Below are positions 7,624-13,410 of a stretch of DNA of 33,783 nt, in pieces; position 1 is the first letter of the stretch; the number at the start of each line of letters is the position of its first letter. The translations under genes were made by a program, and so were the position numbers. The stretch lies in the IMG/VR virus record IMGVR_UViG_3300043449_000243, positions 1-33,783 of that record; one strand, given 5' to 3'. The notes beneath the pieces were generated by a model, which was not told the origin of the DNA, made no database searches, and saw only the letters and a program-made list of their open reading frames with translations. The DNA comes from a virus.

Positions 7624-7992
7624 TTACTTAAGAAAGCGCAATTTGTAGAGGGTCGAGTCGATCTGATCTGCGATGCCGTCTACCAAGTTGTTCAGCTCGC
7701 TATCCTGTGGCAAGTCCTTGCGAATGTCGTTTACAAACTCTTTGATCTGCGTCAGATACTTCACCGGGTCGGTGGCTAGGTGGAAGTCCTTGGGGTAGCC
7801 GGTAATGATGTCATAGCACCCCTGATACGCCTCTGCCCACTTGTCTGCGAGTTCGACAATAGCGTCGTAATACTCACCAAGCGCCATGTGTTGCGCGAAT
7901 GACTTGGTTTGCAAGTGCATGAAGTGCGTAACGGTTGACGAGTGAAAAAGAACACTAACAAACGCCGCCGCCGATTCGTTGTATTTCGACAT
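7624..7992 (-). CDS. DUF5856-like ferritin-fold protein
   Basis: A 122-residue helical protein whose text (SVLFHSSTVTHFMHLQTKSFAQHMALGEYYDAIVE split over two helices, then LADKWAEAYQGCYD) fits DUF5856, a phage family with a Dps/ferritin-like helical look. His and Glu residues are spaced along the first helices as in metal-binding bundles, but I cannot confirm a ferroxidase site. Function in phages is unknown. It has its own promoter candidate (8020-8048) and an AGGGTG ribosome binding site, and is separated from the terminase genes by a 46-bp gap. Confidence 0.65.
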   Translation of the reverse strand: MSKYNESAAAFVSVLFHSSTVTHFMHLQTKSFAQHMALGEYYDAIVELADKWAEAYQGCYDIITGYPKDFHLATDPVKYLTQIKEFVNDIRKDLPQDSELNNLVDGIADQIDSTLYKLRFLK

Positions 7993-8019
7993 TTTTCACC
8001 CTTTTTCAGCAATTTCACT

Positions 8020-8048
8020 ATGATATTCTGAATTTATCAGCCAGTCAA
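8020..8048 (-). promoter_or_regulatory. Sigma70-type promoter for the DUF5856 gene
   Basis: On the minus strand TTGACT (8048-8043) is followed 17 bp later by TATCAT (8025-8020), a good -35/-10 pair. Transcription would start near 8013, about 20 bp before the ATG at 7992. The -35 overlaps the end of the VRR-NUC gene. Confidence 0.6.
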
Positions 8049-8341
8049 GCCCGCAATTTCACCATCTGAGCAATCATAATTTCGACTGTATCTTTGACCC
8101 CCTGCACGTCCCGGACGATTGCTCTGCACCCCGTCCATTGGAGCGCAAACTTTTGTTGATCCTCCGTTTCCTTGCCTTTCTCCCCTTTGACTTCGACAAA
8201 CCAAGTAACGCCCCCAAACGCAACCAACAGGTCAGGCACGCCTCTACCCATAGGTGCAAGCGATAGCACAGAACATCCACGCATTTTGAACTCAGTAACG
8301 ATTTCGACATGATTTGCATCTACCTTTGCAGCGCGTCTCAT
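8045..8341 (-). CDS. VRR-NUC domain nuclease
   Basis: A 98-residue stand-alone VRR-NUC enzyme, a PD-(D/E)xK family member. The catalytic pattern is visible: GRGVPDLLVAFGG carries the Asp after G-x-P, and WFVEVKGEKG carries the E-x-K. The C-terminal helix follows QQKFALQW. Known members cut structured DNA such as junctions and flaps and are common in phage replication/recombination modules. The start overlaps the upstream stop as ATGA. Its neighbours NinB and the Ref-like nuclease fit a recombination role. Confidence 0.8.
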   Translation of the reverse strand: MRRAAKVDANHVEIVTEFKMRGCSVLSLAPMGRGVPDLLVAFGGVTWFVEVKGEKGKETEDQQKFALQWTGCRAIVRDVQGVKDTVEIMIAQMVKLRA

Positions 8342-8883
8342 AGACCCTCAACAGAAATTGCTTTCGTGGGCGTTTTCCAGTTCTTGTCCGGCGCAGGCGC
8401 TATCCAAGACGGGTCGAGCCACACTAATCGGTTGTTCGGGTAAGCAATCAACTGCCCGGTTTGCAAGGCGATAATGTGGTGATTCTTGTGCTGATCCGGC
8501 GTTTCCGACCACCCCGTTCTCATCCAATCAAGGGTAAACAGGTAATTTCCTGTCCTTATGATTCCATCCCTGCCAAGCGCCGTAACTTTGTGGTTTTTCA
8601 GGAATGAGAATTGATGCACCGCAAACTCATAGCCATACGAGTCCCACCACACTAGCTGCTCAATCGGTAGTTGCTCGCAAGGCTGTAAACAAATCTTGTT
8701 TATTGGAACTCGCGCCCATTGCGCTCCCGATTCCAACATCACCTGAAACATGGGAACTCGCGCAGGTTCTGCCCGCACGCCAAAAATTACCGCTTTAACG
8801 AACTCCCCGTGACCTTCCTTCTCATCGTACAAAAATTCCTTCCTTACAAAGCATTGAATCGTCGGGCAGTCGTCAATTAACAT
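8338..8883 (-). CDS. Conserved phage protein of unknown function (181 aa)
   Basis: A protein beginning MLIDDCPTIQCFVRKEFLYD that I recognise as a recurring type in phage metagenomes but cannot assign. It has a beta-rich, Trp-rich middle (ESGAQWARVPINKICLQ, VWWDSYGYEF) and no clear catalytic motif. I chose ATG 8883, inside the end of the preceding gene, because the longer frame from 9060 is simply the other frame of that gene. The ribosome binding site is weak, so translation may be coupled. It ends in an ATGA overlap with the nuclease gene. Confidence 0.65.
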   Translation of the reverse strand: MLIDDCPTIQCFVRKEFLYDEKEGHGEFVKAVIFGVRAEPARVPMFQVMLESGAQWARVPINKICLQPCEQLPIEQLVWWDSYGYEFAVHQFSFLKNHKVTALGRDGIIRTGNYLFTLDWMRTGWSETPDQHKNHHIIALQTGQLIAYPNNRLVWLDPSWIAPAPDKNWKTPTKAISVEGL

Positions 8884-9109
8884 GGGCTGCTTTCTGAATA
8901 GCTTTAGCTGTCTCAATCTCGGCAATGACTTCCGGCCCGGTCTCAATCGTGATTCGCATATCTTGCACCAACAGTTCCATGCACACCCCTTCAGCAAGTT
9001 CTGTTTCGCTGTAGTCGCTTGTTGCCTGCCCAAACTCAAGGAAAGCTGTGCAGATGCCATGCAATACCTTCAACGCTTGAGCTTCCTCTATTTTTGTGAA
9101 CTGGCACAT
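8873..9109 (-). CDS. Hypothetical protein (78 aa)
   Basis: An unrecognised acidic helical protein (MCQFTKIEEAQALKVLHG..., ETELAEGVCMELLVQDMR). ATG 9109 is well supported by GGAGG at spacing about 4, inside the end of the Ref-like gene. It overlaps the next gene by 11 bp. No domain or motif was recognised. Confidence 0.6.
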   Translation of the reverse strand: MCQFTKIEEAQALKVLHGICTAFLEFGQATSDYSETELAEGVCMELLVQDMRITIETGPEVIAEIETAKAIQKAAHVN

Positions 9110-9396
9110 AATTCCTCCGTCTGTTGTAACAACTGTTGCTCTGTCCCGTATCTTTGCTCGAAAGCCTTGCGCCAGGGATGGCGGCTCACATACTCAGGAC
9201 TATTGCGACCGCTGCGATGATGGGTGGGACACAGACATATCACAAACATTTCACCTTTGCGCTTGCTGCCGGACAAAACGTGGTGAATATCCCCATCAGA
9301 TCGGGTTTCGTGGAACAACCGGCACACAATGCAGCCCAAGTCTCTGACCTTGGCGTGCCACTCCTGTTCAGCTTTCGTCAAGGGTAACTCCCGCAT
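9088..9396 (-). CDS. Ref-like HNH nuclease (RecA-dependent type)
   Basis: A 102-residue protein with LGCIVCRL near residue 30, IHHVLSGSKRKGE, then CLCPTHHRSG, and EYVSRHPWRKAFEQRYGTE at the end. This pattern of two Cys pairs and paired His fits the Ref family of phage P1, an HNH-type nuclease that acts with RecA. It lies between NinB and small hypothetical genes, as in many lambdoid-like 'nin' regions. It overlaps the NinB gene by 29 bp. Whether it needs host RecA here is unknown. Confidence 0.8.
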   Translation of the reverse strand: MRELPLTKAEQEWHAKVRDLGCIVCRLFHETRSDGDIHHVLSGSKRKGEMFVICLCPTHHRSGRNSPEYVSRHPWRKAFEQRYGTEQQLLQQTEELCASSQK

Positions 9397-9670
9397 GGTG
9401 AGTTGCTGCCATCAGCCAATCCAGCCATTCAGAGAATCTAGCCTTGGTGTATTTGCTCGTTCGTCTGCCAAGCATAACAACGCCTCCATTTAGCCCCATA
9501 GCAAGCCTTGGAGACGTTTCGCCCTCGAAAGCGGCTGTCAGTACGTCTTTCCATTCCTCGGCGCTCATGCGCGTTTTTGCGCCGTTTACCACCCATATTT
9601 TTTGCTTCGCCCACGCTTCTAGAATAGGCCATTGCGCCGCGTTTTGGTCTAGGGTGCGGTCAGTATTCAT
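9368..9670 (-). CDS. ninB: NinB-like recombination protein
   Basis: A 100-residue NinB (Orf-type) homologue: LDQNAAQWPILEAW at the N-terminus, EEWKDVLTAAF in the middle, then LAMGLNGGVVMLGRRTSK and a C-terminal helix with WLDWLMA. In lambda this protein binds SSB and ssDNA and can replace RecFOR functions. It is slightly shorter than the lambda protein. It overlaps both neighbours and is co-transcribed with the Ref-like and VRR-NUC nucleases. Confidence 0.85.
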   Translation of the reverse strand: MNTDRTLDQNAAQWPILEAWAKQKIWVVNGAKTRMSAEEWKDVLTAAFEGETSPRLAMGLNGGVVMLGRRTSKYTKARFSEWLDWLMAATHHAGVTLDES

Positions 9671-10079
9671 AGTTCACCGTTGTCTTGTTTTCTTGCAGCA
9701 GCTTTGCGCCGTTCTTCAAATGGAATTGCCTAGCCATTTCAGTCTGCGGTGACATAGTGACGATGCGAAACCATCCTTGTTTTCTGATTTCTTTAACCAG
9801 CGCATTCACTAGTTTGCTGCCGCATCCGGGCTTGTAAGACCAAACCGAATACAACACCACCCAATAAGATGGCTGTATCCAGCCTTTTGCAAAAAGTTCG
9901 CGTTCTGTTTTGGGCATTGATCCCGGCTGACTAACGCACACAACCGCGCCTATCTGCCGATCTTCCACCCACGCATAAACACCACGATTTTTACCTGCGA
10001 TGCGCCGCTTCGGGCTGATATTGGGGCGCACAGGGTCATCGCGCAGGATTGGGTCAGGTTCAAGCAGTTGGACTAGCAT
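9660..10079 (-). CDS. GNAT-like acetyltransferase
   Basis: A 139-residue protein with the GNAT fold pattern: beta strands around GVYAWVEDRQIGAVVCV and WVVLYSVWSYKPGCGSKLV, the latter resembling the acetyl-CoA binding turn, then a helix NALVKEIRKQG and a final part with ARQFHLKNGAKLL, which matches the usual 'F..KNGF' ending. Substrate is unknown. I prefer ATG 10079, which overlaps the upstream stop. Starts at 10091 or 10100 are possible. Confidence 0.65.
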   Translation of the reverse strand: MLVQLLEPDPILRDDPVRPNISPKRRIAGKNRGVYAWVEDRQIGAVVCVSQPGSMPKTERELFAKGWIQPSYWVVLYSVWSYKPGCGSKLVNALVKEIRKQGWFRIVTMSPQTEMARQFHLKNGAKLLQENKTTVNYEY

Positions 10080-10372
10080 TTCCGCACCCATACGCGACAC
10101 ATACGACCGCTCGCGCCTTTCTTTTTACCTTCGGTGTAAGCCAAGTCCAGCCGTTCTAGTTCGCTCATGCGTCTAGCTACTGCGTTGTGGTCTAAGTCTG
10201 TGCGGGCGGCTATGTCGTAGATAGTGCCGGGAATGTGTAATGCCGCCAAGATGATGCCGTGGTGCTTGGTAGCGAGTTCTGCTGCCTGATCCGCTGCTTG
10301 GTGGCTTGTGATCGGATCGGTATTGCGTACACGCGGGAACAACAAGTTAGGAAAATACTTATCAAGCATCAT
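10073..10372 (-). CDS. Winged-helix DNA-binding protein
   Basis: A 99-residue protein with a winged-helix region: LAALHIPGTIYDIAART is followed by DLDHNAVARRMSELER, a recognition-helix pattern, and a basic wing GKKKGASGRMCRVW. The N-terminus has TSHQAADQAAELATKH, seen in phage HTH proteins near replication genes. It may regulate this operon or help replication, which is inference. ATG 10372 overlaps the upstream stop as ATGA. ATG 10384 is the alternative. Confidence 0.65.
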   Translation of the reverse strand: MMLDKYFPNLLFPRVRNTDPITSHQAADQAAELATKHHGIILAALHIPGTIYDIAARTDLDHNAVARRMSELERLDLAYTEGKKKGASGRMCRVWVRKC

Positions 10373-10509
10373 TTTTTTATCCATTCATAGAAAAGGTTAT
10401 TTTCTGTTGCCCTAACTTCTACTACCGAAAACTCAGCCGCAAACGCCCTCACGATCTCGGCTGATTCGGGCATTGCTGCTGCCCGTTCTTCTCGCGTCAT
10501 ACCCTGCAC
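10369..10509 (-). CDS. Small hypothetical protein with uncertain start
   Basis: The frame ending at 10369 contains a plausible conserved tail (MTREERAAAMPESAEIVRAF, then SVVEVRATENNLFYEWIKK). Its start is unclear. GTG 10509 and ATG 10500 both lack a ribosome binding site, while the strong GGAGG at 10538-10534 precedes TTGAAAATGTAG in another frame. The open frame extends to a GTG at 10647 inside the replication-like gene, without support. Either translation is coupled, or an early frameshift has separated the ribosome binding site from the gene. Confidence 0.4.
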   Translation of the reverse strand: MQGMTREERAAAMPESAEIVRAFAAEFSVVEVRATENNLFYEWIKK

Positions 10510-10541
10510 GCGTACTACATTTTCAACTCTTTGCCTCCAGC

Positions 10542-10886
10542 TTATGCTGCCCGTAACCGAAGGCGATATTGCGTCATATCCTCGCCTGGACGCGCCGGTA
10601 CTCCGATTTTGCGACCGTGTTCCATCGTAAGCTGATCGCTTGTCCACCAGTTCACCACTTTCGGTTCAGGCATTGAGATTTCATCGTCGAACCGTTCACC
10701 ATTCAACCAGCTTGCAGGATGAGGAATGAACTGTTTATCTCGTCCTTCAGCAGTCCACATCCGCAAATGATCGTCAATCGCCGCCAATGCTTTCTGTTGC
10801 TGCTCGACAGTCAGACGCGACCATGCTTTGACTGCATCCTTACGCGCTACTTTTTTTGGGAACTTGCTGTAGAACTCGTCGAACAT
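10542..10886 (-). CDS. Replication-protein-like (DnaT/O C-terminal style)
   Basis: A 114-residue protein beginning MFDEFYSKFPKKVARKDAVK and containing AWSRL, FIPHPASWLNGERFDDE. This is the pattern found at the C-terminus of phage replication initiators and helicase loaders. Here it stands alone, without an N-terminal origin-binding domain. ATG 10886 has GGAGG at spacing 7. It is the only candidate replication protein in the window, since no polymerase, helicase or primase is visible. Confidence 0.65.
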   Translation of the reverse strand: MFDEFYSKFPKKVARKDAVKAWSRLTVEQQQKALAAIDDHLRMWTAEGRDKQFIPHPASWLNGERFDDEISMPEPKVVNWWTSDQLTMEHGRKIGVPARPGEDMTQYRLRLRAA

Positions 10887-10996
10887 TTTTTTGCCTCCAT
10901 TTCACGAATGTCCATCGCTGCATCTGCTACACCGTGCCAGTCCTCTTGCTTTACCTTCAACAACAAGTATTGCAGCATGATCTCTTTGTCAGTCAT
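10847..10996 (-). CDS. Small phage protein (49 aa)
   Basis: The reading frame begins MTDKEIMLQYLLLKVKQED and continues WHGVADAAMDIREMEAKK, a small helical type I recognise from other phages, always of unknown function. ATG 10996 overlaps the glycosyltransferase stop as ATGA and has GAGGA upstream. Its last 13 codons overlap the start of the replication-like gene in another frame. The conserved-looking part ends just where that overlap begins. Confidence 0.65.
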   Translation of the reverse strand: MTDKEIMLQYLLLKVKQEDWHGVADAAMDIREMEAKKCSTSSTASSQKK

Positions 10997-11829
10997 TTAT
11001 TTTCCTCAAGTGCAACTAACTTCATTCCATAGTTGTTAACGCCCTCACGAACAACCACGTTCTTCTTGATGAGTCTGTTTCGCTTGAACACATCAAAGTC
11101 GACGCGATGATGCCATCGACCGTATCGCATGACAAGACTTGCCATGTCTGGCCATGTATCAACAAGCATCTGCGACTTTTCTTTGTTACGACTGCCGTTA
11201 CCGTAAAGTTCCTCTGTGTTGCCACCTTTTACAGTCAAAGTTGCTGCTTTGTTTTGCAAAAAAGCGTTGAACATGATTGTGCACCAACCTGCTGTGAGCA
11301 TCTGCAAAGAAAGATCAACATCCTCATTGTATTTAAGTCTCCAACGAAACGGCACATCGTTGCGAATCAAGATGCACGAGAAAATTCTTGTATTGATTCT
11401 GAACGGTGGCATCGCTGTTCTCTGCTCTGCAAAGAAACGATACTGCAAGCCAGCTTGTGCGACGTTCTCATAGCGATCAACGAAATCTTCGCACGCTTTG
11501 AAGATCGCAGGTGATCTGCAAGGTATTTTTTTGTTGTTGTTCAAGCGCACGAAGCCGTCGATGTTGTCGTCCATGATCCAGTGCCATGTAGCTCCTTGCG
11601 AGATCGAATGCTCCCAACACCAGTTGCGTGCAGGATAAGAGCCAAGTCCGTGATTGCTGAACGGTAGCACTAAGATTTTTCTCGCTTCAATGACTGCTGC
11701 ATAAGCATCGTATTCTTGAGGCTCTACTGCGATGCGATAGTCAACGTTCATGCGCTCAAGTGCTCTGCTCGTATGACGAGAGTCAGCACGACCTTTGCTG
11801 ATGATGTAGATAGGATGCTTAGGCTTCAT
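10993..11829 (-). CDS. TAGT-family (TET-associated) glycosyltransferase
   Basis: A 278-residue GT-A type enzyme. IYIISKGRADS at residues 7-17 fits the nucleotide-sugar binding start, and WHWIMDDNIDGF carries a DDN (87-89) in the metal-binding DxD position. The segments RYENVAQAGLQYRFF, the RINTRIF region with CILIRND, and RLKYNEDVDLSLQML complete the pattern of the TAGT family, also found in metazoan GREB1. TAGTs were described beside TET/JBP oxygenases and proposed to glycosylate oxidised bases, but no oxygenase is visible here. The start at ATG 11829 overlaps the upstream gene. GTG 11841 is possible. Confidence 0.8.
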   Translation of the reverse strand: MKPKHPIYIISKGRADSRHTSRALERMNVDYRIAVEPQEYDAYAAVIEARKILVLPFSNHGLGSYPARNWCWEHSISQGATWHWIMDDNIDGFVRLNNNKKIPCRSPAIFKACEDFVDRYENVAQAGLQYRFFAEQRTAMPPFRINTRIFSCILIRNDVPFRWRLKYNEDVDLSLQMLTAGWCTIMFNAFLQNKAATLTVKGGNTEELYGNGSRNKEKSQMLVDTWPDMASLVMRYGRWHHRVDFDVFKRNRLIKKNVVVREGVNNYGMKLVALEENK

Positions 11830-12055
11830 CGACGTAAACACGCTTTTCTGACTTCTCTTTGACAGGAAATAACACGCTCTTAGTCGTGAACGATATGCGA
11901 CGACCTATCAGTTCTGAAAACTCATTCATGTCTTCAGTCGTCAGAAAACTAATCGTTACTTGATGAATCGTGCGTAAGTTCTCTTGAATGAACTCAGGCA
12001 TGTCTTGCCATTCTTTATTGTAGTCAAACATTTCTTCGCCAAACAAATCACTCAT
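11819..12055 (-). CDS. Small protein paired with the TAGT enzyme
   Basis: A 78-residue protein beginning MSDLFGEEMFDYNKEWQDM and containing VTISFLTTEDMNEFSELIGR and TTKSVLFP. I recall this compact alpha/beta type preceding TAGT-like glycosyltransferases in other phage contigs, which suggests a functional pair. No catalytic motif is visible, so it may be an adaptor or substrate-binding partner. ATG 12055 has AGGTGA upstream and lies about 40 bp after the structured non-coding region. Confidence 0.65.
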   Translation of the reverse strand: MSDLFGEEMFDYNKEWQDMPEFIQENLRTIHQVTISFLTTEDMNEFSELIGRRISFTTKSVLFPVKEKSEKRVYVDEA

Positions 12056-12098
12056 GAGTCACCTGTATAAGTAGCTAGTAGTATCTGCTTTCTGGTGA

Positions 12099-12458
12099 GC
12101 GCACTTAGCCTAAGCCAAATGCGCCTTTAGTCTGTGCTTTCCGGAGCCACGACACTCGTCAGTCTTTCGGTCAAGGGCACTAACTTCGCCACCCTTATGC
12201 GTGCTGTCGCAGACCTTAGCCACCAGTAGCACTCTTTCAATCGCAGCCCTGTTGCTCTCATTGCCGACTGCGTTGTAGTCAAAGAAAAACCCACCTACGG
12301 CTGGGCTTCGAGCTGCGGTGGAAGAGAACAAAGTCAACAAAAGTCTCGACAACCGAAGCCCATGCGTAGATGGGTTCATGTCAACTTTGTTCGCGCTTCC
12401 ACACGCTGCCGATCTTTCTCTCGGACAAACACACAGTAAACGACTATTTTCTGTTTGT
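12099..12458 (-). ncRNA. Candidate structured RNA or leader upstream of the TAGT operon
   Basis: This fills the 406-bp stretch between the repressor gene and the TAGT operon, which holds no convincing gene. Read on the minus strand, it starts with hairpins ACAAACA/TGTTTGT (12458-12425) and CCGA/TCGG. The interleaved repeats at 12289-12406 follow. Next come CGCAG/CTGCG (272-268 with 246-242 of 12xxx), GGTCTG/CAGACT (12215-12210 with 12134-12129) with CGACA/TGTCG stacked inside it, AAGGG/CCCTT, a CGAAAG mini-loop, and a final hairpin GCGCA-CTTAG-g-CTAAG-TGCGC (12124-12099). It could be a free ncRNA or a 5' leader controlling the TAGT genes. I cannot match it to a named family. Confidence 0.45.
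12289..12406. repeat. Interleaved long inverted repeats (A-B-A'-B')
   Basis: Arm A (12289-12310) is the reverse complement of A' (12354-12375) over 20 of 22 positions, allowing one G.U, with a 2x2 internal loop. Arm B (12315-12338) is the reverse complement of B' (about 12380-12406) over two perfect blocks of 7 and 9 bp plus flanking pairs. The order A-B-A'-B' cannot form two nested hairpins. Either a pseudoknot, a choice between two folds, or pairing between molecules is implied. Confidence 0.75.
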
Positions 12459-12461
12459 CAA

Positions 12462-12683
12462 CTACTGCTGCGGGACGATCTCAGCAACAAGCTGCTGCAC
12501 AGGTATGTAATCGACAGGATTGACGACCAGCGCGTTTTGAGTGATGACTTGCAACTTGTACGCAACGCCCTCGGGAATCGTGCCACGCTTCGCCCATTGA
12601 CTCACAGCTTGACTTGTAATGCCCAATGCCTCAGCCAGCTTGCGCCGATTGCCAAAATGCTGCTCTGCTTGTACAACTTTCAT
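12462..12683 (-). CDS. Cro/CI-like helix-turn-helix repressor
   Basis: A 73-residue single-domain HTH protein. The HTH reads RRKLAEALGITSQAVSQWAK, with the recognition helix around TSQAVSQW, followed by GTIPEGVAYKLQVIT, as in Cro-type regulators. ATG 12683 is set by AGGAG at spacing 6, and the upstream in-frame ATG at 12755 lies in the control region and has no support. It diverges from the plus-strand early operon, and its promoter is flanked by matching operator sequences, so autoregulation and control of the early operon are likely. No protease or oligomerisation domain is present. Confidence 0.85.
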   Translation of the reverse strand: MKVVQAEQHFGNRRKLAEALGITSQAVSQWAKRGTIPEGVAYKLQVITQNALVVNPVDYIPVQQLVAEIVPQQ

Positions 12684-12701
12684 GATAGCTCCTAGGTTGA
12701 A

Positions 12702-12717
12702 AAGAATACTTGCAAAG
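12702..12717. promoter_or_regulatory. Operator candidate near the repressor transcription start
   Basis: AAGAATACTT (12702-12711) repeats the core of the palindrome at 12763-12778. The overlapping ACTTGCAAAG (12708-12717) is the exact reverse complement of CTTTGCAAGT at 12786-12795. It lies at about the transcription start of the repressor promoter. Confidence 0.55.
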
Positions 12718-12720
12718 AGC

Positions 12721-12748
12721 AGTATAGTGTGGCAATCTTTCTTGTCAA
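12721..12748 (-). promoter_or_regulatory. Sigma70-type promoter of the repressor gene
   Basis: On the minus strand TTGACA (12748-12743) and TATACT (12726-12721) are separated by 16 bp, a near-consensus pair. One operator candidate lies downstream at the start site and one just upstream of the -35, so bound repressor would cover both edges. Confidence 0.75.
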
Positions 12749-12762
12749 GCGACATTGATTAA

Positions 12763-12778
12763 GTTAAGAATACTTAAC
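12763..12778. promoter_or_regulatory. Palindromic operator candidate
   Basis: GTTAAG-AATA-CTTAAC has perfect 6-bp inverted arms around a 4-bp spacer. Its core AAGAATACTT occurs again at 12702-12711. The site lies between the repressor promoter and the early-operon start, where a Cro/CI-like protein would bind. Confidence 0.65.
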
Positions 12779-12785
12779 AATTTTC

Positions 12786-12795
12786 CTTTGCAAGT
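12786..12795. promoter_or_regulatory. Second operator-like half site
   Basis: CTTTGCAAGT is the exact reverse complement of 12708-12717, giving a 10-bp inverted pair about 70 bp apart around the repressor promoter. Confidence 0.45.
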
Positions 12796-12796
12796 T

Positions 12797-12825
12797 TTGT
12801 AATTGATCGAAAAAGTATGTAACAT
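12797..12825 (+). promoter_or_regulatory. Possible early-operon promoter
   Basis: TTGTAA (12797-12802) and TAACAT (12820-12825) are 17 bp apart, about 40 bp before the first plus-strand gene. Both elements are imperfect. It is the best pair I could find between the operators and the gene. Confidence 0.35.
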
Positions 12826-12866
12826 TTGTTTTGCAGTAACTGATTGACAACAACAAGGAGTAACAA

Positions 12867-13112
12867 ATGTATTCATACACGTTCAACTTTGTCGGTACTT
12901 ATGCAGCAGGTACGAATCAATACTATGCACCCCGCGCTCGCGGAACGATTGATGTATGGCACGACAACAAGCGTCACGTTTACAAGAAGCTCAACTTTGA
13001 CGTACCGCAAAGCATCGTCAAAAACGACATCCTTGCTGCTTGGGACGAAGCGCACGGTACAACGCATCGCATGACCGGTGTGTATCCCTCATACAAAATA
13101 CAAGTTAAGTAA
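12867..13112 (+). CDS. First early gene, hypothetical (81 aa)
   Basis: An unrecognised, aromatic-rich 81-residue protein (MYSYTFNFVGTYAAGTNQYY, then RHVYKKLNFDVP). It has a strong AAGGAG ribosome binding site and directly follows the divergent control region, so it is probably the first gene expressed. Tyr-rich beta-like strands and no cysteines suggest a small soluble protein. Early first genes in phages often target host proteins, but nothing here shows that. Confidence 0.7.
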   Translation: MYSYTFNFVGTYAAGTNQYYAPRARGTIDVWHDNKRHVYKKLNFDVPQSIVKNDILAAWDEAHGTTHRMTGVYPSYKIQVK

Positions 13113-13122
13113 GGAGACGCAC

Positions 13123-13410
13123 ATGAATTACTGCCGAGACTGTACGCACTTCAGGCGCAACGAAACAAACGCAGAAGCATCAGAGTGTCGTCGCAAGACG
13201 CTGTTTTCGCCCGTTACTGGCGCTTGCTTGCAAATCTTTTGCAACATCGAACGAACTGATTTTGGAACTTGCAAGCCTGAAGGCATTCACTTCAAAAAAG
13301 CAACGCCTGTCATTGAAGAGTGGGATAAGACCCGCGAGTGGGAACGTTGGGTAGATCGCGGCGACTACGACTACGACGTTTTTTCACGCAAACTGAGAGC
13401 AGGCACATGA
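13123..13410 (+). CDS. Small Cys-rich, zinc-ribbon-like protein (95 aa)
   Basis: The protein starts MNYCRDCTHFRRNE and contains further cysteines at SECRRK, GACLQIFC and GTCKPEG, suggesting one or two zinc sites. I chose ATG 13123, which has AAGGAG at spacing about 6. The longer frame from 13078 reads back into the previous gene. It overlaps the next tiny gene as ATGA. Function is unknown. Confidence 0.65.
   Translation: MNYCRDCTHFRRNETNAEASECRRKTLFSPVTGACLQIFCNIERTDFGTCKPEGIHFKKATPVIEEWDKTREWERWVDRGDYDYDVFSRKLRAGT

Noticed and set aside
8884-9060. N-terminal extension of the 181-residue protein
   Set aside because: It is the alternate frame of the certain 78-residue gene. The recognisable protein begins at ATG 8883.
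12110-12379. 89-residue minus-strand frame in the repressor-TAGT gap
   Set aside because: It has no ribosome binding site and no recognisable motif, and its start lies within one arm of the interleaved repeats. The region is better explained by RNA structure.
12425-12458. Rho-independent terminator after the repressor gene
   Set aside because: The 7-bp hairpin is A/T-rich and not followed by a U-run on the minus strand, so I treat it as part of the structured region.
12318-12695. 125-residue plus-strand frame
   Set aside because: It is antisense to the well-supported repressor gene and the structured region, with no ribosome binding site.
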